From Desulfobacterales bacterium (GTDB lineage Bacteria > Desulfobacterota > Desulfobacteria > Desulfobacterales > Desulfolunaceae), in NCBI GenBank assembly GCA_022360815.1, contig JAKSCC010000310.1:39028-103027 (forward strand): a DNA stretch of 64,000 nucleotides, given 5' to 3'. The notes below the pieces were generated by a model that saw only the letters and a program-made list of their open reading frames with translations, did not search any database and had not been told where the DNA came from. The first letter of the stretch is position 1. Every line of letters starts with the position of its first letter. The translations under genes and the position numbers were made by a program. Below, piece after piece: positions 1-9,627 of the stretch.

Positions 1-759
1 GCATGGGGTTTTCAAGGTCTCCAAAACCCAGTCGTACAGGGGTCTGTGATCTTCGAATTCCAGGGTACAAAGGGAGTGGGTAATCCCCTCCAAAGCATCG
101 GAGAGGCAATGGGTAAAGTCGTACATGGGATAGATGCACCAAGCATCTCCTGTCCTGTGATGGTCGGCCTTTCGAATACGATAGATGGCTGGATCTCTCA
201 TATTCATGTTTGGAGAACCCATGTCGATTTTTGCGCGAAGTATGTGGGTTCCTTCCTCAAAATCGCCCCGTTTCATCCCCTCCAGAAGGGATACGTTTTC
301 TTCCACACTGCGATCACGGTAGGGGCTGTTTTTGCCCGGCTCGGTGAGGGTTCCACGATACGCACGGATTTCATCAGCAGGGAGACTGTCCACATAGGCT
401 TTGCCCATTTTCACCAGCTCCACAGCATACTCATAAAGGGTCTCAAAATAGTTGGAGGCGTACCGCTCTTCACCTTCCCAAGAGAAACCGAGCCAAGAGA
501 CATCCTCTTTAATGGCGTCGATGTACTCCACATCCTCTTTTTCAGGGTTGGTGTCATCAAAACGGAGGTTGCAGACCGCCCCCTCAAACTCTTGGGAGAT
601 GCCAAAATTGAGACAGATGGATTTGGCGTGACCGATATGGAGGTAACCGTTGGGTTCAGGAGGGAACCGGGTCACAATACTCTTGTGCTTTCCAGATGCC
701 AGATCCTCTTTGATAATGGTTCGTATAAAATCAACCGGTCTGTTTTCGGTTTCGCTCAT
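1..759 (-). CDS. glnS: Glutaminyl-tRNA synthetase, N-terminal part (runs off window start)
   Basis: Cytoplasmic class I aminoacyl-tRNA synthetase that charges tRNA-Gln. The 253 residues present begin [12 protein letters not shown] and carry the class I signature region with [15 protein letters not shown] (HIGH at residues 41-44), followed by [11 protein letters not shown] and later [35 protein letters not shown], all typical of GlnRS rather than GluRS. The ATG is at 757-759, preceded by a GAGGGAG ribosome site about 7 bases upstream. The C-terminal anticodon-binding beta-barrels and KMSKS-like loop lie beyond the window edge. A GlnRS implies that Gln-tRNA is made directly. Identification is firm; only the truncation by the window limits it. 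Confidence 0.96.
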   Translation of the reverse strand, partial: MSETENRPVDFIRTIIKEDLASGKHKSIVTRFPPEPNGYLHIGHAKSICLNFGISQEFEGAVCNLRFDDTNPEKEDVEYIDAIKEDVSWLGFSWEGEERYASNYFETLYEYAVELVKMGKAYVDSLPADEIRAYRGTLTEPGKNSPYRDRSVEENVSLLEGMKRGDFEEGTHILRAKIDMGSPNMNMRDPAIYRIRKADHHRTGDAWCIYPMYDFTHCLSDALEGITHSLCTLEFEDHRPLYDWVLETLKTPC

Positions 760-958
760 GCTTGGGCTCCCTCGTCTGTTTTGTCCGTCATATCCGCTTG
801 CCCGCCTGCAAAGATGCTCAGCGGGTCGTTTTTACTTCTTTTTTTAATTTTGATGGCTTTGCAAAATATACAGCGCTACGCAAAGCTGAAAGCGGTTATC
901 TCTACCACATGCAGCCTTCCAATTCAAAAACAATCAGCCATGAAAAAGGCGAAGAGAC

Positions 959-3127
959 CTATTCTACATGATCCTTTATAAACTCGCCCACCGCCCGATG
1001 CACACGCTCGCTTCCCTTGTGAAGCAATATGCCGTGTCGTTTAAAGTTAAAGAGACGATACTCTTTCTCTTCCGATGAGATGAGATTAAAAATTTTCCGG
1101 CTCCCCTTGGGATTGACCACCGGGTCTTGGGCCGATTGGATGACCAGTGCAGGAATAGAGATTTGCTCGAGTTTCGGGGCCAATTGGTCCATCAGCCGAT
1201 CGATCTCCCGCACGCCTGAGATAGGATTGCGAGTGTAGTTGATGTGAGGGTTCTCTGGTGAGTTTTCCACAAATTCTTTGCGAATGCTTTCAATACGAAA
1301 CCGCTTCATCAGTGCATTCCAGGTATCCACTGCCGGAACAAAACGCGTGGAGTAGTCTTGTAGTTTCATGGGAGGGGCCACGGCAAAAACGCCCTTCACC
1401 TTGGGCTGATTTTGCACACGCGTTGCCAAGTCAAGGGAAAGCCCCGCGCCTGTTGAGAACCCACCTAAAAAAAGGGTGTCGCACATAGTTTTCACCACAG
1501 CATACCCCTCTTCCACAGACACCACCCAATCCATCCAGGAACGCTCCGCCAAATCTTCTGGGGCTGTGCCATGCCCTCGAAGCCTCGGCGCATACACCCA
1601 ATACCCTTGCTTTTGAAGATACAGCGCCAGCTCTTTCACCTCTTCCGGGGTAGCCATATAGCCATGAATCAATAACACACCAATGCGCCGCTCATCTCCA
1701 TTGAGCAAATAAGGCTGACCAATGGCAAGGGACTTGCTTTCCCCTTCAATGGCATAGTGCAAATAGTCCTTTTCAAAATTGCGAATACTCCGGTGAAGAA
1801 GAAATCCTGAAATGCGGCGAGCAATCTGTTCGCTGCGCTCTTTGCCGATAAGCCTCAATTGGGCGACAAATTCGGTGAGGGGCTCCACCTCATTGGCCAT
1901 AACCATCAAAGGATTTTGAATCCTCAGGCTATGGAAATCCCCTTCATTGCATAACAGCTCTGCATTTCGAACAATCATCCCATCTTCATCCAACCGAACA
2001 ATTCCCTTTTCCTCGGCCAACTTAAGAATATTGGAGAACTTATCGTAGCGATCGTCTGTTAAAAGGTGGCTTTGGGGCTCTTGAAGACTGGAATGAACAT
2101 AGAATGTCTCTTGCTTTTTAAGCCAGTGGGCCATAACAAAGGCTCTGGATTTAAGGTCTTCAGGATCGATGTAGTCGCTTTCATGCTGCATGATTAAGCT
2201 GGAAAAGATGTGGTCATGATTGATCAGTGTCATACCGTATATCCGGGACATATAGTCCTGCATTAACGTGCAGGAAGCTTCTCTCAAAATATCCCGAGAG
2301 TTGATGGGATCGTCGAAATCAATGTGCTCCATGGAGGAGATGTCCCACTCCACCACCGGACTTTTCAAATAGGGCCTGACCTTAATCGGTTTTCCAAATC
2401 GAACATCCACATCCACACCATCCAGAAGCATGCTTCCTTCTGTCATCAACTCTTCAAGAGTTCGTTCAGACGGCTTTTCAACCAACTTGCCCGTAATTTT
2501 GCTAATAATCGATTCGCGGGCACGCATGGGATAGTAGGTAATATTAATAGGTACAATGGAGCTGGGCCGATCAAAGCGAACCGCCTCTTCTTCTACCTCA
2601 AAAAGCCCCAGAAGACGCTTAAACTCTTGGGGGTCACGCTCTTTGAGAAGTCTCAACCTTTCACGGTAAAACTCCGTACGCAGCCCAAGTGTCGCGGCTC
2701 CGGTATGCGGGCGATGCTTGCCTTGGTCGGCATGAATAATAAACTCTCCGTTTTCAAAAATCTTTTTATTCTTCACCATGCGACCTTCAGGAAAAATCAC
2801 CCAGTTGGCCTCTCCGGTCAGCAGAGATTTAACCATGACCTTGTCTCGGTCTGGATCGCGAGTGGAAACAGCTCCAGCCTTGCTGATATATTTTCCGACA
2901 AAGCCTTTAAACAGTGAAGCATCTGCAAGAGACCACACCGGTACACCTGTGATTTTATGGAGATGAAACGGAAGAAAAAGGGTTTCTATACGTGTGAAAT
3001 GGTTGGCGGCAAAGACAATGGAGCCGTCAGGGATATTCTCTTGATCGTGGAGATTTACGCGGGTGCGAGCCATCTCATATATGGTTTTGATGGCCAGGTC
3101 GGTGGAGTGAAAAGCGAATCGGTTCAT
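959..3127 (-). CDS. PlsC-type acyltransferase fused to alpha/beta hydrolase (lysophospholipase/carboxylesterase-like)
   Basis: A 722-residue two-domain protein. Residues about 25-250 match 1-acylglycerol-phosphate acyltransferases: NHFTRIE at 42-48 is an H-x4-E version of the usual H-x4-D catalytic motif, and FPEGR at 112-116 is the second acceptor-binding motif. Residues about 260-460 form a helical linker of unknown role. Residues about 470-720 are an alpha/beta hydrolase with the HGY oxyanion region (489-491), nucleophile elbow G-F-S558-T-G, an acidic residue in SAQDPVV and a late RHG histidine. No signal peptide is obvious, so it probably acts at the inner face of the membrane. Linking acylation and deacylation suggests phospholipid remodelling, but substrates are unknown. 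A GGAG site precedes the ATG. The fusion is clear; the exact activity is inferred. Confidence 0.8.
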   Translation of the reverse strand: MNRFAFHSTDLAIKTIYEMARTRVNLHDQENIPDGSIVFAANHFTRIETLFLPFHLHKITGVPVWSLADASLFKGFVGKYISKAGAVSTRDPDRDKVMVKSLLTGEANWVIFPEGRMVKNKKIFENGEFIIHADQGKHRPHTGAATLGLRTEFYRERLRLLKERDPQEFKRLLGLFEVEEEAVRFDRPSSIVPINITYYPMRARESIISKITGKLVEKPSERTLEELMTEGSMLLDGVDVDVRFGKPIKVRPYLKSPVVEWDISSMEHIDFDDPINSRDILREASCTLMQDYMSRIYGMTLINHDHIFSSLIMQHESDYIDPEDLKSRAFVMAHWLKKQETFYVHSSLQEPQSHLLTDDRYDKFSNILKLAEEKGIVRLDEDGMIVRNAELLCNEGDFHSLRIQNPLMVMANEVEPLTEFVAQLRLIGKERSEQIARRISGFLLHRSIRNFEKDYLHYAIEGESKSLAIGQPYLLNGDERRIGVLLIHGYMATPEEVKELALYLQKQGYWVYAPRLRGHGTAPEDLAERSWMDWVVSVEEGYAVVKTMCDTLFLGGFSTGAGLSLDLATRVQNQPKVKGVFAVAPPMKLQDYSTRFVPAVDTWNALMKRFRIESIRKEFVENSPENPHINYTRNPISGVREIDRLMDQLAPKLEQISIPALVIQSAQDPVVNPKGSRKIFNLISSEEKEYRLFNFKRHGILLHKGSERVHRAVGEFIKDHVE

Positions 3128-3430
3128 GAGTGTTTCTCCAGCACGTCAACTTTGTTACCCATGCATCAATTTGTCAAATTATTAAACCGCGTTTTCGTTG
3201 AAATGTCCATGCTATTGTCGTTGACAATCTCACCATCAGGGCATATCAAAGTCCATGATCTTTGGTGGCCATACAAAAAAATCGATTTGCATCACAAGGG
3301 CCTTCACCACATGAAACGTTGGCCTCGTCTCTTTTCCAGAGATGTCTAACCATCACGCTGACGCATCGACTTTTTAAAATCACCACCGAATCCTTTTGTT
3401 TCACCCTCTTTGGAGTATCAAATATCCCCC
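3128..3430. other. Divergent intergenic region
   Basis: This 303-base stretch separates the minus-strand acyltransferase/hydrolase gene from the plus-strand EamA gene and must hold both promoters. I see no convincing sigma-70 hexamer pair, RNA gene or repeat in it. Confidence 0.4.
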
Positions 3431-4321
3431 ATGGTTTCCTCACCCAACAGATGGCTTGGATTTGCATCGGTCTTTGCGTCAGCTCTCTTCTTCTATCTTG
3501 CAACGGCATCCCTGCGCTGGGCTCGGCTGCAAGGCGTAACCATAGACTCTGCCAACTTTGTCTTTGCTCGATTTTTTTTAGGATTTATCGTGGTTTCTGC
3601 CCTTCTCCTGATAAAACGGACACCTCTAAAAGTTGTAAGCTGGCATTATCTCTTTGGAAGAACCCTGGCCAACACCCTCGCCGTCTACTGTTTTTTCAAG
3701 GCTGTGGATCTAACCAGCGTGGCTGAGAGCAATATCCTCAACATGACATACCCCCTTTTTGTGGCCCTTTTTGGCTGGTTTACCCTTAAGGATGAACGCA
3801 ATTTTACCACCCTACTTGTGGTTGCCTTGGCCTTTACCGGTGTCGTAATGATTCTTGCTCCAGACCTTTTCCACGGCGATATTTTATCGCGTTTCAATGT
3901 TAATTCATTCTGGGGCCTTGCCTCTGGCATCAGCGCCTCGGTGGCCATTATCTACCTCAATCTTTCGCGCCGAGTACACTCCACTGAAACCACCCTTTTT
4001 TACATGTTTACCATCGGGTGCGTGGTTATCGCCTGCGTCTTCTACAAGCACCTGGTGATGCCTCAGGCCACCGATTTTATCTATCTTTTCATCTGCTCAT
4101 TTTTAAGCATTTTGGGACAGGTTACCATCACCTTTGGATTTCGATTTGTCACAGCTGTTGAAGGAAGCATCATCTCCTCTTCACGTATTCTTATGGCGGC
4201 CTTGCTGGGCCCCATTCTCGCTTCAGAGCCGGTTTTAAAGGCCACCGGCTGGGGTGGTGCCCTTCTTATTTTCGGTGGCAACGTCTATTTGGCCCTGAAG
4301 CCCACCTCTTCCAAAAAATAA
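3431..4321 (+). CDS. EamA/DMT-family transporter
   Basis: Inner-membrane protein of the drug/metabolite transporter superfamily, probably exporting a small metabolite. About 296 residues form ten hydrophobic segments in two repeated EamA halves (about residues 8-140 and 150-290). Visible family features are NTLAVYCFFKAV and NILNMTYPLFVALFGW in the first half and SIISSSRILMAALLGP in the second. I start at the ATG at 3431 (MVSSPNRWLGF); an in-frame TTG at 3410 closer to a GGAG would add seven residues, and the choice is uncertain. It stands alone, with no operon partner that would tell the substrate. It is followed by a GC-rich hairpin. Family assignment is secure; substrate unknown. Confidence 0.85.
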   Translation: MVSSPNRWLGFASVFASALFFYLATASLRWARLQGVTIDSANFVFARFFLGFIVVSALLLIKRTPLKVVSWHYLFGRTLANTLAVYCFFKAVDLTSVAESNILNMTYPLFVALFGWFTLKDERNFTTLLVVALAFTGVVMILAPDLFHGDILSRFNVNSFWGLASGISASVAIIYLNLSRRVHSTETTLFYMFTIGCVVIACVFYKHLVMPQATDFIYLFICSFLSILGQVTITFGFRFVTAVEGSIISSSRILMAALLGPILASEPVLKATGWGGALLIFGGNVYLALKPTSSKK

Positions 4322-4327
4322 CGGGCT

Positions 4328-4352
4328 GCCCCTTATCCGTAAATAAGGGGGC
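4328..4352 (+). terminator. Probable terminator hairpin after the EamA gene
   Basis: GCCCCTTAT and ATAAGGGGGC form a stem of about nine pairs with a six-base loop directly after the stop codon. The following bases are A/T rich but there is no clean U run, so termination efficiency is uncertain. Confidence 0.45.
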
Positions 4353-4530
4353 ATTAGATGATAACGTCATTTTGAAACTCACCGATAGCGAGCCCTCTCA
4401 ATTTGATACTTTTTCTTTGTATCGCACATCGCCCTCCTTCTCCCCCTCCAAGAGACTCATTATATATCACCATTAAATACAACGCATTACGTCTCTATAT
4501 TTGAATTTGGCCTGTATATTGCTTTTGTTT

Positions 4531-4642
4531 AAGGTGAAATACAAACCTGCAAAAGGTTTCCGCTATGGGGCCATGACCCAAAACATAGCCAGACCTTTTA
4601 GCAACTGCAATTCTAAGGTGAGAGCTTGCCCGTATTAGGGCA
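4531..4642 (+). promoter_or_regulatory. Structured 5' leader of the secreted orphan gene (possible c-di-GMP-I-like riboswitch)
   Basis: The 490-base gap before the gene at 4815 contains a run of stem-loops. A first hairpin AAACC-TGCAAAA-GGTTT (4543-4559) has a GCAA loop; a second pairs GCTATG (4562-4567) with CATAGC (4584-4589) and encloses GGG/CCC; a third pairs ACCTT.TAG (4593-4601) with CTAAGGT (4613-4619); a fourth is TGCCC/GGGCA (4627-4642). The order CAAACC - GNRA-type loop - GG - CCGC - GGGCC - TAGCC resembles the class I c-di-GMP (GEMM) aptamer, but the canonical GACGCAAAGCC core is absent. It might be a diverged relative or an unrelated leader. Resemblance is by eye only. Confidence 0.35.
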
Positions 4643-4814
4643 CAGCGATGCCGGGTTTCTTCTCTGTTGCAACTCAGGAGAGGCGGTATCCTGACAAAAC
4701 CTAACCTTGATGAGTCGGCAATGTATTTTCCAGCAGGTAAAAAAGAGCCTTACCTTTTCTTGGGAGCATACGTTGCCGGTTTCATCAAGATGTTCAACAC
4801 ATGGAGACATCAAA

Positions 4815-5840
4815 ATGAAACGATTTATCGTTACACTATCATTCTTCTTTATCCTTTTGAGTAGCGCAGGATCCGCCCAAGCTTTCGACTTTATCGGAAA
4901 TGTGCGTGATAGACTGGGCTCAGACTTTACGTGGTCCGAGTATATCCAAACAATCAGACAATGGATTCCCGATTACATTCAAAATGTTCAAGACTATTAT
5001 AACACCCACCCAGGCACCAATTATCGCGATTATGCTGCACAGCGTAGATCGGCTATGTTATGCGATAATCGTACCTATGTGGAGATGAATGTTGAAGGCT
5101 ATGGCGAGCCTCAGCGTGTCTACTCAGGCTATGTCACCGATGGCCACACCCTGGCGGATGGTGAGCTCTATGCCAACAACTACTTGAGGCATAACCTGAC
5201 CGGTGACTGGATCTTTGACGGATCTCCGGAGATGTCGTGCGGTCGCTCGGTTGCGTATACAACCCGCTTTTCCGCCTCCATTAATGGTGTTGTTCGCGAC
5301 TTCAGAGTTAACATCACTCAGGATCTCAGCAGAAAGGACAGTTATGGCGGTTACATCATCACGGAGCAAGGAGAGTGGAGCATCGTTTACGAGAATACCG
5401 ATCCCAACCACCTTTCGGTAAATTCTCTGGGGATTCTCATGCGTCTTGTAAGCAACATGCTCACCGAGCAGCTGGGCGTCACGGTTACCCTAAATAATCA
5501 AGGCATCGAAGTTGTAGAATCCGGTACCCTTAACGACAACGCCGCATGGATGGCCGAAGTTGTACAAATCATGGGCAACTCCATCGTCGACTCCGAGTGG
5601 ATCGCTGGCACAGGTGACAATGCCAACGTCATGTACATCGATTACGACATCGTAACCGATGCCCAGACCAATGAAGAGACCATCAACCCCATCTACACCA
5701 TCACTCGATCGGTGCAGGATCGCAATAGCGTCGGTGTTCGAAACCTTCGAACTTTTACCCTCACCGAATACGGCTCTGTGGTGGGAACCTACCGATCTGC
5801 CCATGACGTTGCCATGGCGCTCATGGATCTTCGCGGATAG
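4815..5840 (+). CDS. Secreted protein of unknown function
   Basis: A 341-residue protein with a clear Sec signal peptide (MKRF, hydrophobic run, cleavage after AQA near residue 23) and no further membrane segment, so it is exported to the periplasm or outside. I do not recognise the family. The mature part has a WIPDYIQNVQDYY region, two cysteines (in AMLCDN and EMSCGR) that could form a disulphide, and a beta-rich, Asp/Asn/Thr-rich C-terminal half. The start is the ATG at 4815, with GGAG eight bases upstream and the signal peptide beginning right there; an upstream in-frame extension has no such support. It is monocistronic: a structured leader precedes it and a strong terminator follows. 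Confidence 0.75.
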   Translation: MKRFIVTLSFFFILLSSAGSAQAFDFIGNVRDRLGSDFTWSEYIQTIRQWIPDYIQNVQDYYNTHPGTNYRDYAAQRRSAMLCDNRTYVEMNVEGYGEPQRVYSGYVTDGHTLADGELYANNYLRHNLTGDWIFDGSPEMSCGRSVAYTTRFSASINGVVRDFRVNITQDLSRKDSYGGYIITEQGEWSIVYENTDPNHLSVNSLGILMRLVSNMLTEQLGVTVTLNNQGIEVVESGTLNDNAAWMAEVVQIMGNSIVDSEWIAGTGDNANVMYIDYDIVTDAQTNEETINPIYTITRSVQDRNSVGVRNLRTFTLTEYGSVVGTYRSAHDVAMALMDLRG

Positions 5841-5874
5841 CCCATAGTCCCTGAAAAGGCAGGGATATAATCAA

Positions 5875-5911
5875 CGCGCAGGCTGACTCTTCTTTCAGTC
5901 TGCGCGTTTTT
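5875..5911 (+). terminator. Intrinsic terminator
   Basis: CGCGCAGGCTGA (5875-5886) pairs with TCAGTCTGCGCG (5895-5906), one mismatch, followed by a T5 run. It ends the transcript of the secreted orphan gene. Confidence 0.85.
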
Positions 5912-5972
5912 ATTTGCCGTAAAAACTGAGCATTTCAGGTTAAAGCGCCCCTTTTTCTATTCGAAAAAAGGC

Positions 5973-7280
5973 CTATTCATCGTTGAGTTGAATATCTTTT
6001 CCGTCATGCACCCGTTTCATATTTCGAACCGCGCACATTTTTCCACACATGGTGCAGCTGTCCTGAAATTCAGGTTTTGAACCCTCACGGTAGGTACGGG
6101 CTTTTATCGGATCCATGGACTGGGCAAACATCTCGTCCCAATCCAAATCGGCTCGCGCTTTGCTCATGGCATTATCCCAGGCCCTGGCTCCAGGAATGTT
6201 TTTGGCAATATCTGCGGCATGCGCTGCAATACGTGTGGCAACAATACCCTCTTTCATATCGTCAAACGTAGGCAGTCGCAGGTGTTCGGCAGGGGTCACA
6301 TAACAGAGAAAATCTGCGCCATTGGCCGCTGCTATGGCCCCGCCAATCGCACTGGTAATATGATCGTAACCCGGCGCCACATCCGTGACCAAAGGCCCCA
6401 ACACATAAAAAGGCGCGCCATGGCAAAGGCGCTTTTCCATCATCATGTTGCCGGAGATCTCATTGATGGCCATATGACCGGGGCCTTCGATCATCACCTG
6501 AACATCTTGTTCCCACGCCCTTTTGGTAAGCTCTCCCAGGGTTACCAACTCTTCCACCTGTACTGCGTCTGTGGAATCATGGATGCTTCCCGGACGACAC
6601 CCATCGCCTAAGCTCAAGGTAAGATCGTATCGCGTGCAGATCTCCAGAAGGCGATCAAAGTGCTCATAAAAGGGGTTTTCAGCATCGTTTAACATCATCC
6701 AGGTGTAAAGAAGTGAACCACCACGTGAAACAATCCCCGTAAGACGCTCATTTGCCTTAATTTTTTCAGCGGTATATCGATTCAATCCAGCATGGATGGT
6801 GACAAAATCCACCCCATCTTTTGCATGGCGTTCCACCACCTTAAAAAACTGATCCACACTGATATCTTTAAGGTTTTTGTCGTAAAACCCCACGGCATCG
6901 TACATGGGAACCGTTCCCAGCATGGCCGGGCATTCAGAGAGAATACGCTGACGAAACGCCTGGGTTTTGCCAAAACAGCTAAGGTCCATGATTGCCTCGG
7001 CCTTCATGGCCACGGCCCCGCGCACCTTTTCCATCTCCACCTCAAGATCGCAGCAATCTTTGGAAATGCCAAGATTCACGTTGACCTTGGTGCGCAAGCC
7101 CTCGCCTACCCCTTCAGGATCCAGGGTGGTATGATTCTTGTTGGATGGAATAATCACACGCCCTTTGGCCATTCGCTCCATCAACGTCTCAATCGGCATC
7201 TCTTCCTTGATGGCAACGGTTTGCATCTCTTGGGTTACAATACCTTTTCGGGCCGCATTCATCTGAGTTGTAAACTGCAT
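5973..7280 (-). CDS. thiC: Phosphomethylpyrimidine synthase ThiC
   Basis: Radical SAM enzyme of thiamine synthesis that rearranges 5-aminoimidazole ribotide to hydroxymethylpyrimidine phosphate in the cytoplasm. The 435 residues match the short (about 430) ThiC form common in anaerobes. The C-terminal cluster motif CTMCGKMC (C-x2-C-x3/4-C type) is present, with the conserved [31 protein letters not shown] and CYVTPAEHL blocks upstream. It is the last gene of the thi operon; its ATG directly abuts the thiE stop, with GGAG nine bases upstream inside thiE. Expression is controlled by the TPP riboswitch before thiS. Assignment is secure. Confidence 0.97.
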   Translation of the reverse strand: MQFTTQMNAARKGIVTQEMQTVAIKEEMPIETLMERMAKGRVIIPSNKNHTTLDPEGVGEGLRTKVNVNLGISKDCCDLEVEMEKVRGAVAMKAEAIMDLSCFGKTQAFRQRILSECPAMLGTVPMYDAVGFYDKNLKDISVDQFFKVVERHAKDGVDFVTIHAGLNRYTAEKIKANERLTGIVSRGGSLLYTWMMLNDAENPFYEHFDRLLEICTRYDLTLSLGDGCRPGSIHDSTDAVQVEELVTLGELTKRAWEQDVQVMIEGPGHMAINEISGNMMMEKRLCHGAPFYVLGPLVTDVAPGYDHITSAIGGAIAAANGADFLCYVTPAEHLRLPTFDDMKEGIVATRIAAHAADIAKNIPGARAWDNAMSKARADLDWDEMFAQSMDPIKARTYREGSKPEFQDSCTMCGKMCAVRNMKRVHDGKDIQLNDE

Positions 7281-7913
7281 CTACTTTCTCTCCATAATTT
7301 TTCTTATAATATCAATCTGCTTTACAATATCCTCGGCCCCAACAACCTCTGTCACCAGGGCAATGGTCTCTGCGCCGCACGCTTTCACTTGAGCCAGGTT
7401 GTGTGTCTTGATCCCTCCGATGGCTACAAAAGGGATTTTTTCCTTTTTCACCACATACTCCAGATAGGAAAGTCCCACGGGATCGCAGACATCCATCTTG
7501 GTTTTTGTAGAAAAGATGGGGCCCACACCAATGTAGTCGGCCCCGACTTCAACGGCTTTTCGCGCTTGCTGAGGCGAATGGGTAGAAAGACCGATGATCT
7601 TCTCTTTTCCCACCAGCTCTCTTACCACCTCAACCGGAAGGTCATCTTGGCCCACATGCACGCCATCGGCATCCACAGCCAAAGCAAGATCAATATGATC
7701 GTTCACAATAAAAGAGACCCCTGCTTGCTGCGTCAGCTTTCGAATGGCCTCGCACTGGCGATACTTCTCCAGCATGGACTTCTCTTTTTCCCGGTACTGA
7801 ATCAGGGTCACCCCCGAATCAATCATCGCCTTGACCACGGAAATAGTGTCTCTTCCCCGTGAGTGTTTCTCACTCGTGATTCCATATATGTCTGCCCCGA
7901 AGACAGATCGCAT
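7281..7913 (-). CDS. thiE: Thiamine-phosphate synthase ThiE
   Basis: Joins hydroxymethylpyrimidine diphosphate to thiazole phosphate to give thiamine phosphate. The 210-residue TIM-barrel protein shows the family motifs IQYREKE near the start, FIVNDHIDLALAVDADGVHVGQDDLP, IGLSTHSPQQA, ADYIGVGPIFSTKTK and FVAIGGIKTHN. The ATG (7911-7913) overlaps the thiF stop in a TGATG arrangement, indicating translational coupling; a GTG one codon earlier is a less likely start. The thiC start follows immediately. Key substrate residues seem intact. Confidence 0.96.
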   Translation of the reverse strand: MRSVFGADIYGITSEKHSRGRDTISVVKAMIDSGVTLIQYREKEKSMLEKYRQCEAIRKLTQQAGVSFIVNDHIDLALAVDADGVHVGQDDLPVEVVRELVGKEKIIGLSTHSPQQARKAVEVGADYIGVGPIFSTKTKMDVCDPVGLSYLEYVVKKEKIPFVAIGGIKTHNLAQVKACGAETIALVTEVVGAEDIVKQIDIIRKIMERK

Positions 7914-8527
7914 CACGCCCCCTTCGGCATTTTGCCAGCAAGAAATGTAAAGATCAGGTCTGCCTGCTTTGCTGCGGCAATTCCGACCCCGGACGAGAGC
8001 GCAGGTGAGGCGGCACTCACCTCGGTTTCGCCGTCCCCCACCACAAAGAAATCCTTGAAGATCTCCCGATTTTTAAACCGATCACTCTCACCCCAACCCG
8101 AGATACCTGAGGCAGAGACCAAAAATATCTTTTTTTTCAGGCAATACTCCGTGAGAAGCTTTTTTGATGCAACCGCATCAAAGGCCTCCACAACAGCATC
8201 ACAAGCCCCAAAAAAAGTGTCCACATTGTCCTGGATAACGGTTTCTCCATAAAAATCCAAAGAGAGCCCCGAAGTGATCGCGCAAAGATTCTCTTTAAGA
8301 GCGTCGACCTTGCTCTGCCCCACCTGACGTTCAAAAAAGAACTGCCGGTTAAGATTGGATCGCTCCACCACATCGTCATCGACAACCACCAGGTGTTTGA
8401 CACCCATGCGCACCAAATGCATGGCGCAATTGGAGCCCAGTCCGCCCGCCCCCGCAATGCCCACACGGGCTGTGATAAGCCGCTCAAGCGCCCCAGCTGA
8501 AAGCGCCCCTTTCACATGCGTTAGCAT
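7913..8527 (-). CDS. thiF: ThiS adenylyltransferase ThiF (short form)
   Basis: E1-like enzyme that adenylates the C-terminus of ThiS so that it can carry sulfur. Near the N-terminus GIAGAGGLGSNCA is the nucleotide-binding glycine loop, followed by VVVDDDVVERSNLNRQFF with the conserved D-x-V-x-x-SNLNRQ block. At 204 residues it is the short form lacking the zinc-binding CxxC pairs of E. coli ThiF/MoeB. The ATG at 8525-8527 overlaps the thiH stop (TGATG) and has GGAGGAG seven bases upstream, which I prefer over an ATG five codons earlier. It sits between thiH and thiE in the operon. Confidence 0.93.
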   Translation of the reverse strand: MLTHVKGALSAGALERLITARVGIAGAGGLGSNCAMHLVRMGVKHLVVVDDDVVERSNLNRQFFFERQVGQSKVDALKENLCAITSGLSLDFYGETVIQDNVDTFFGACDAVVEAFDAVASKKLLTEYCLKKKIFLVSASGISGWGESDRFKNREIFKDFFVVGDGETEVSAASPALSSGVGIAAAKQADLIFTFLAGKMPKGA

Positions 8528-9627
8528 CAGTGTCTCCTCCAATCTTGATAGACGGGCTGATACCCTCGCCTATTAAGACTTTCGGCCATTTCTACCACGC
8601 TACGCCCATCAGAAATCTCAAACTGCCCGCTCCCCTCGTTCAACGTATGGCTGCCCACAGAAGTGCATGAACCCGCAGACATTCGAGTCACTCCCAAGGG
8701 GAGAATATGATTTCGAAACGACGGACTCTCCCGAGTAGAGACCGTCATGCCCACCTGAGGAAGAAAAATTCTTAAGGCGATCATCATCTGAACGATGTCA
8801 GCGTCGGTCACGTCAAAATCGGGCTTAAAGCCACCGGCATGGGGGCGCATTCGAGGAAACGAAATGCCAAGTTCCACATCAGGAAAGGTATCCAAAAGCC
8901 ACCGAGCATGAAGGGCGGTGTAAAAAGCCTCTCGTCTCCAGTTATCCAGTCCCAGAAGGCCACCGATAGTGATTCCCCGTATTCGCGCTCGAGCAGCCCT
9001 TTCAGGCGCTTCCAACCGGTAAAAAAAATTCCGCTTGGGCCCGGCCGGATGGAGGGTTTTATAAAGGGATTTGTTGTAGGTCTCCTGATAAAGGGTCAGT
9101 GTATCGGCCCCGGCATCGATAAAGCGGGCATACCCCTTTTCATCCACCGGATAGATCTCAATGCCAACCGATGTAAAATAGGTGGATAAAAGCGATATAG
9201 AATCGCCAATATAATCAGGAGTGGAAAGCGAAGGGGCTTCACCAGTCAAAAGCAAAATATGTTTTAGGCCTGTCTTCGATATGGCCCGGGCCTCAATATC
9301 CACTTCTGCCAGAGAAAGATGACGCCTTTCGATGCGATTGGATACGTTAAATCCACAATAGGCGCACTGATTGACACAATGATTCGAAATATAGATGGGG
9401 GTAAACAAAAGAATCTGTCGCCCAAAATGACGCAAGGTTTCATCGTGAGCACGCTGTGCCATCGCCTCAAGAAAAGGGGTTGCAGAGGGCGAAAGAAGGG
9501 CCGCCAGTCCCTCTTCATTGCAGAACCTGGTTGAAAGTGCCTGCGCAACCTGTGCGGCAGTGGCCGACTCAATGCGTTTAAGCGTCTCTAAAGGGCATGT
9601 CTGCTCCCAAAACTCACGAAATCCCAT
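8527..9627 (-). CDS. thiH: 2-iminoacetate synthase (tyrosine lyase) ThiH
   Basis: Radical SAM enzyme that cleaves tyrosine to dehydroglycine, the glycine donor for the thiazole ring in anaerobic-type thiamine synthesis. The 366-residue protein contains the cluster motif CVNQCAYC (C-x3-C-x2-C) and the ThiH-type [27 protein letters not shown] and [18 protein letters not shown] blocks. A longer open frame exists upstream, but the ATG at 9625-9627 has a GGAGGGGG site and gives the normal ThiH start (MGFREFWE); it overlaps the thiG end by 14 bases. Choosing ThiH rather than oxygen-dependent ThiO fits an anaerobe. Confidence 0.96.
   Translation of the reverse strand: MGFREFWEQTCPLETLKRIESATAAQVAQALSTRFCNEEGLAALLSPSATPFLEAMAQRAHDETLRHFGRQILLFTPIYISNHCVNQCAYCGFNVSNRIERRHLSLAEVDIEARAISKTGLKHILLLTGEAPSLSTPDYIGDSISLLSTYFTSVGIEIYPVDEKGYARFIDAGADTLTLYQETYNKSLYKTLHPAGPKRNFFYRLEAPERAARARIRGITIGGLLGLDNWRREAFYTALHARWLLDTFPDVELGISFPRMRPHAGGFKPDFDVTDADIVQMMIALRIFLPQVGMTVSTRESPSFRNHILPLGVTRMSAGSCTSVGSHTLNEGSGQFEISDGRSVVEMAESLNRRGYQPVYQDWRRH

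Noticed and set aside
46-981. Plus-strand 311-codon frame at the window start
   Set aside because: It lies opposite glnS, whose protein is unmistakable on the minus strand.
6792-7862. Plus-strand 356-codon frame
   Set aside because: Antisense to thiC and thiE; composition His/Leu rich without recognisable domains.
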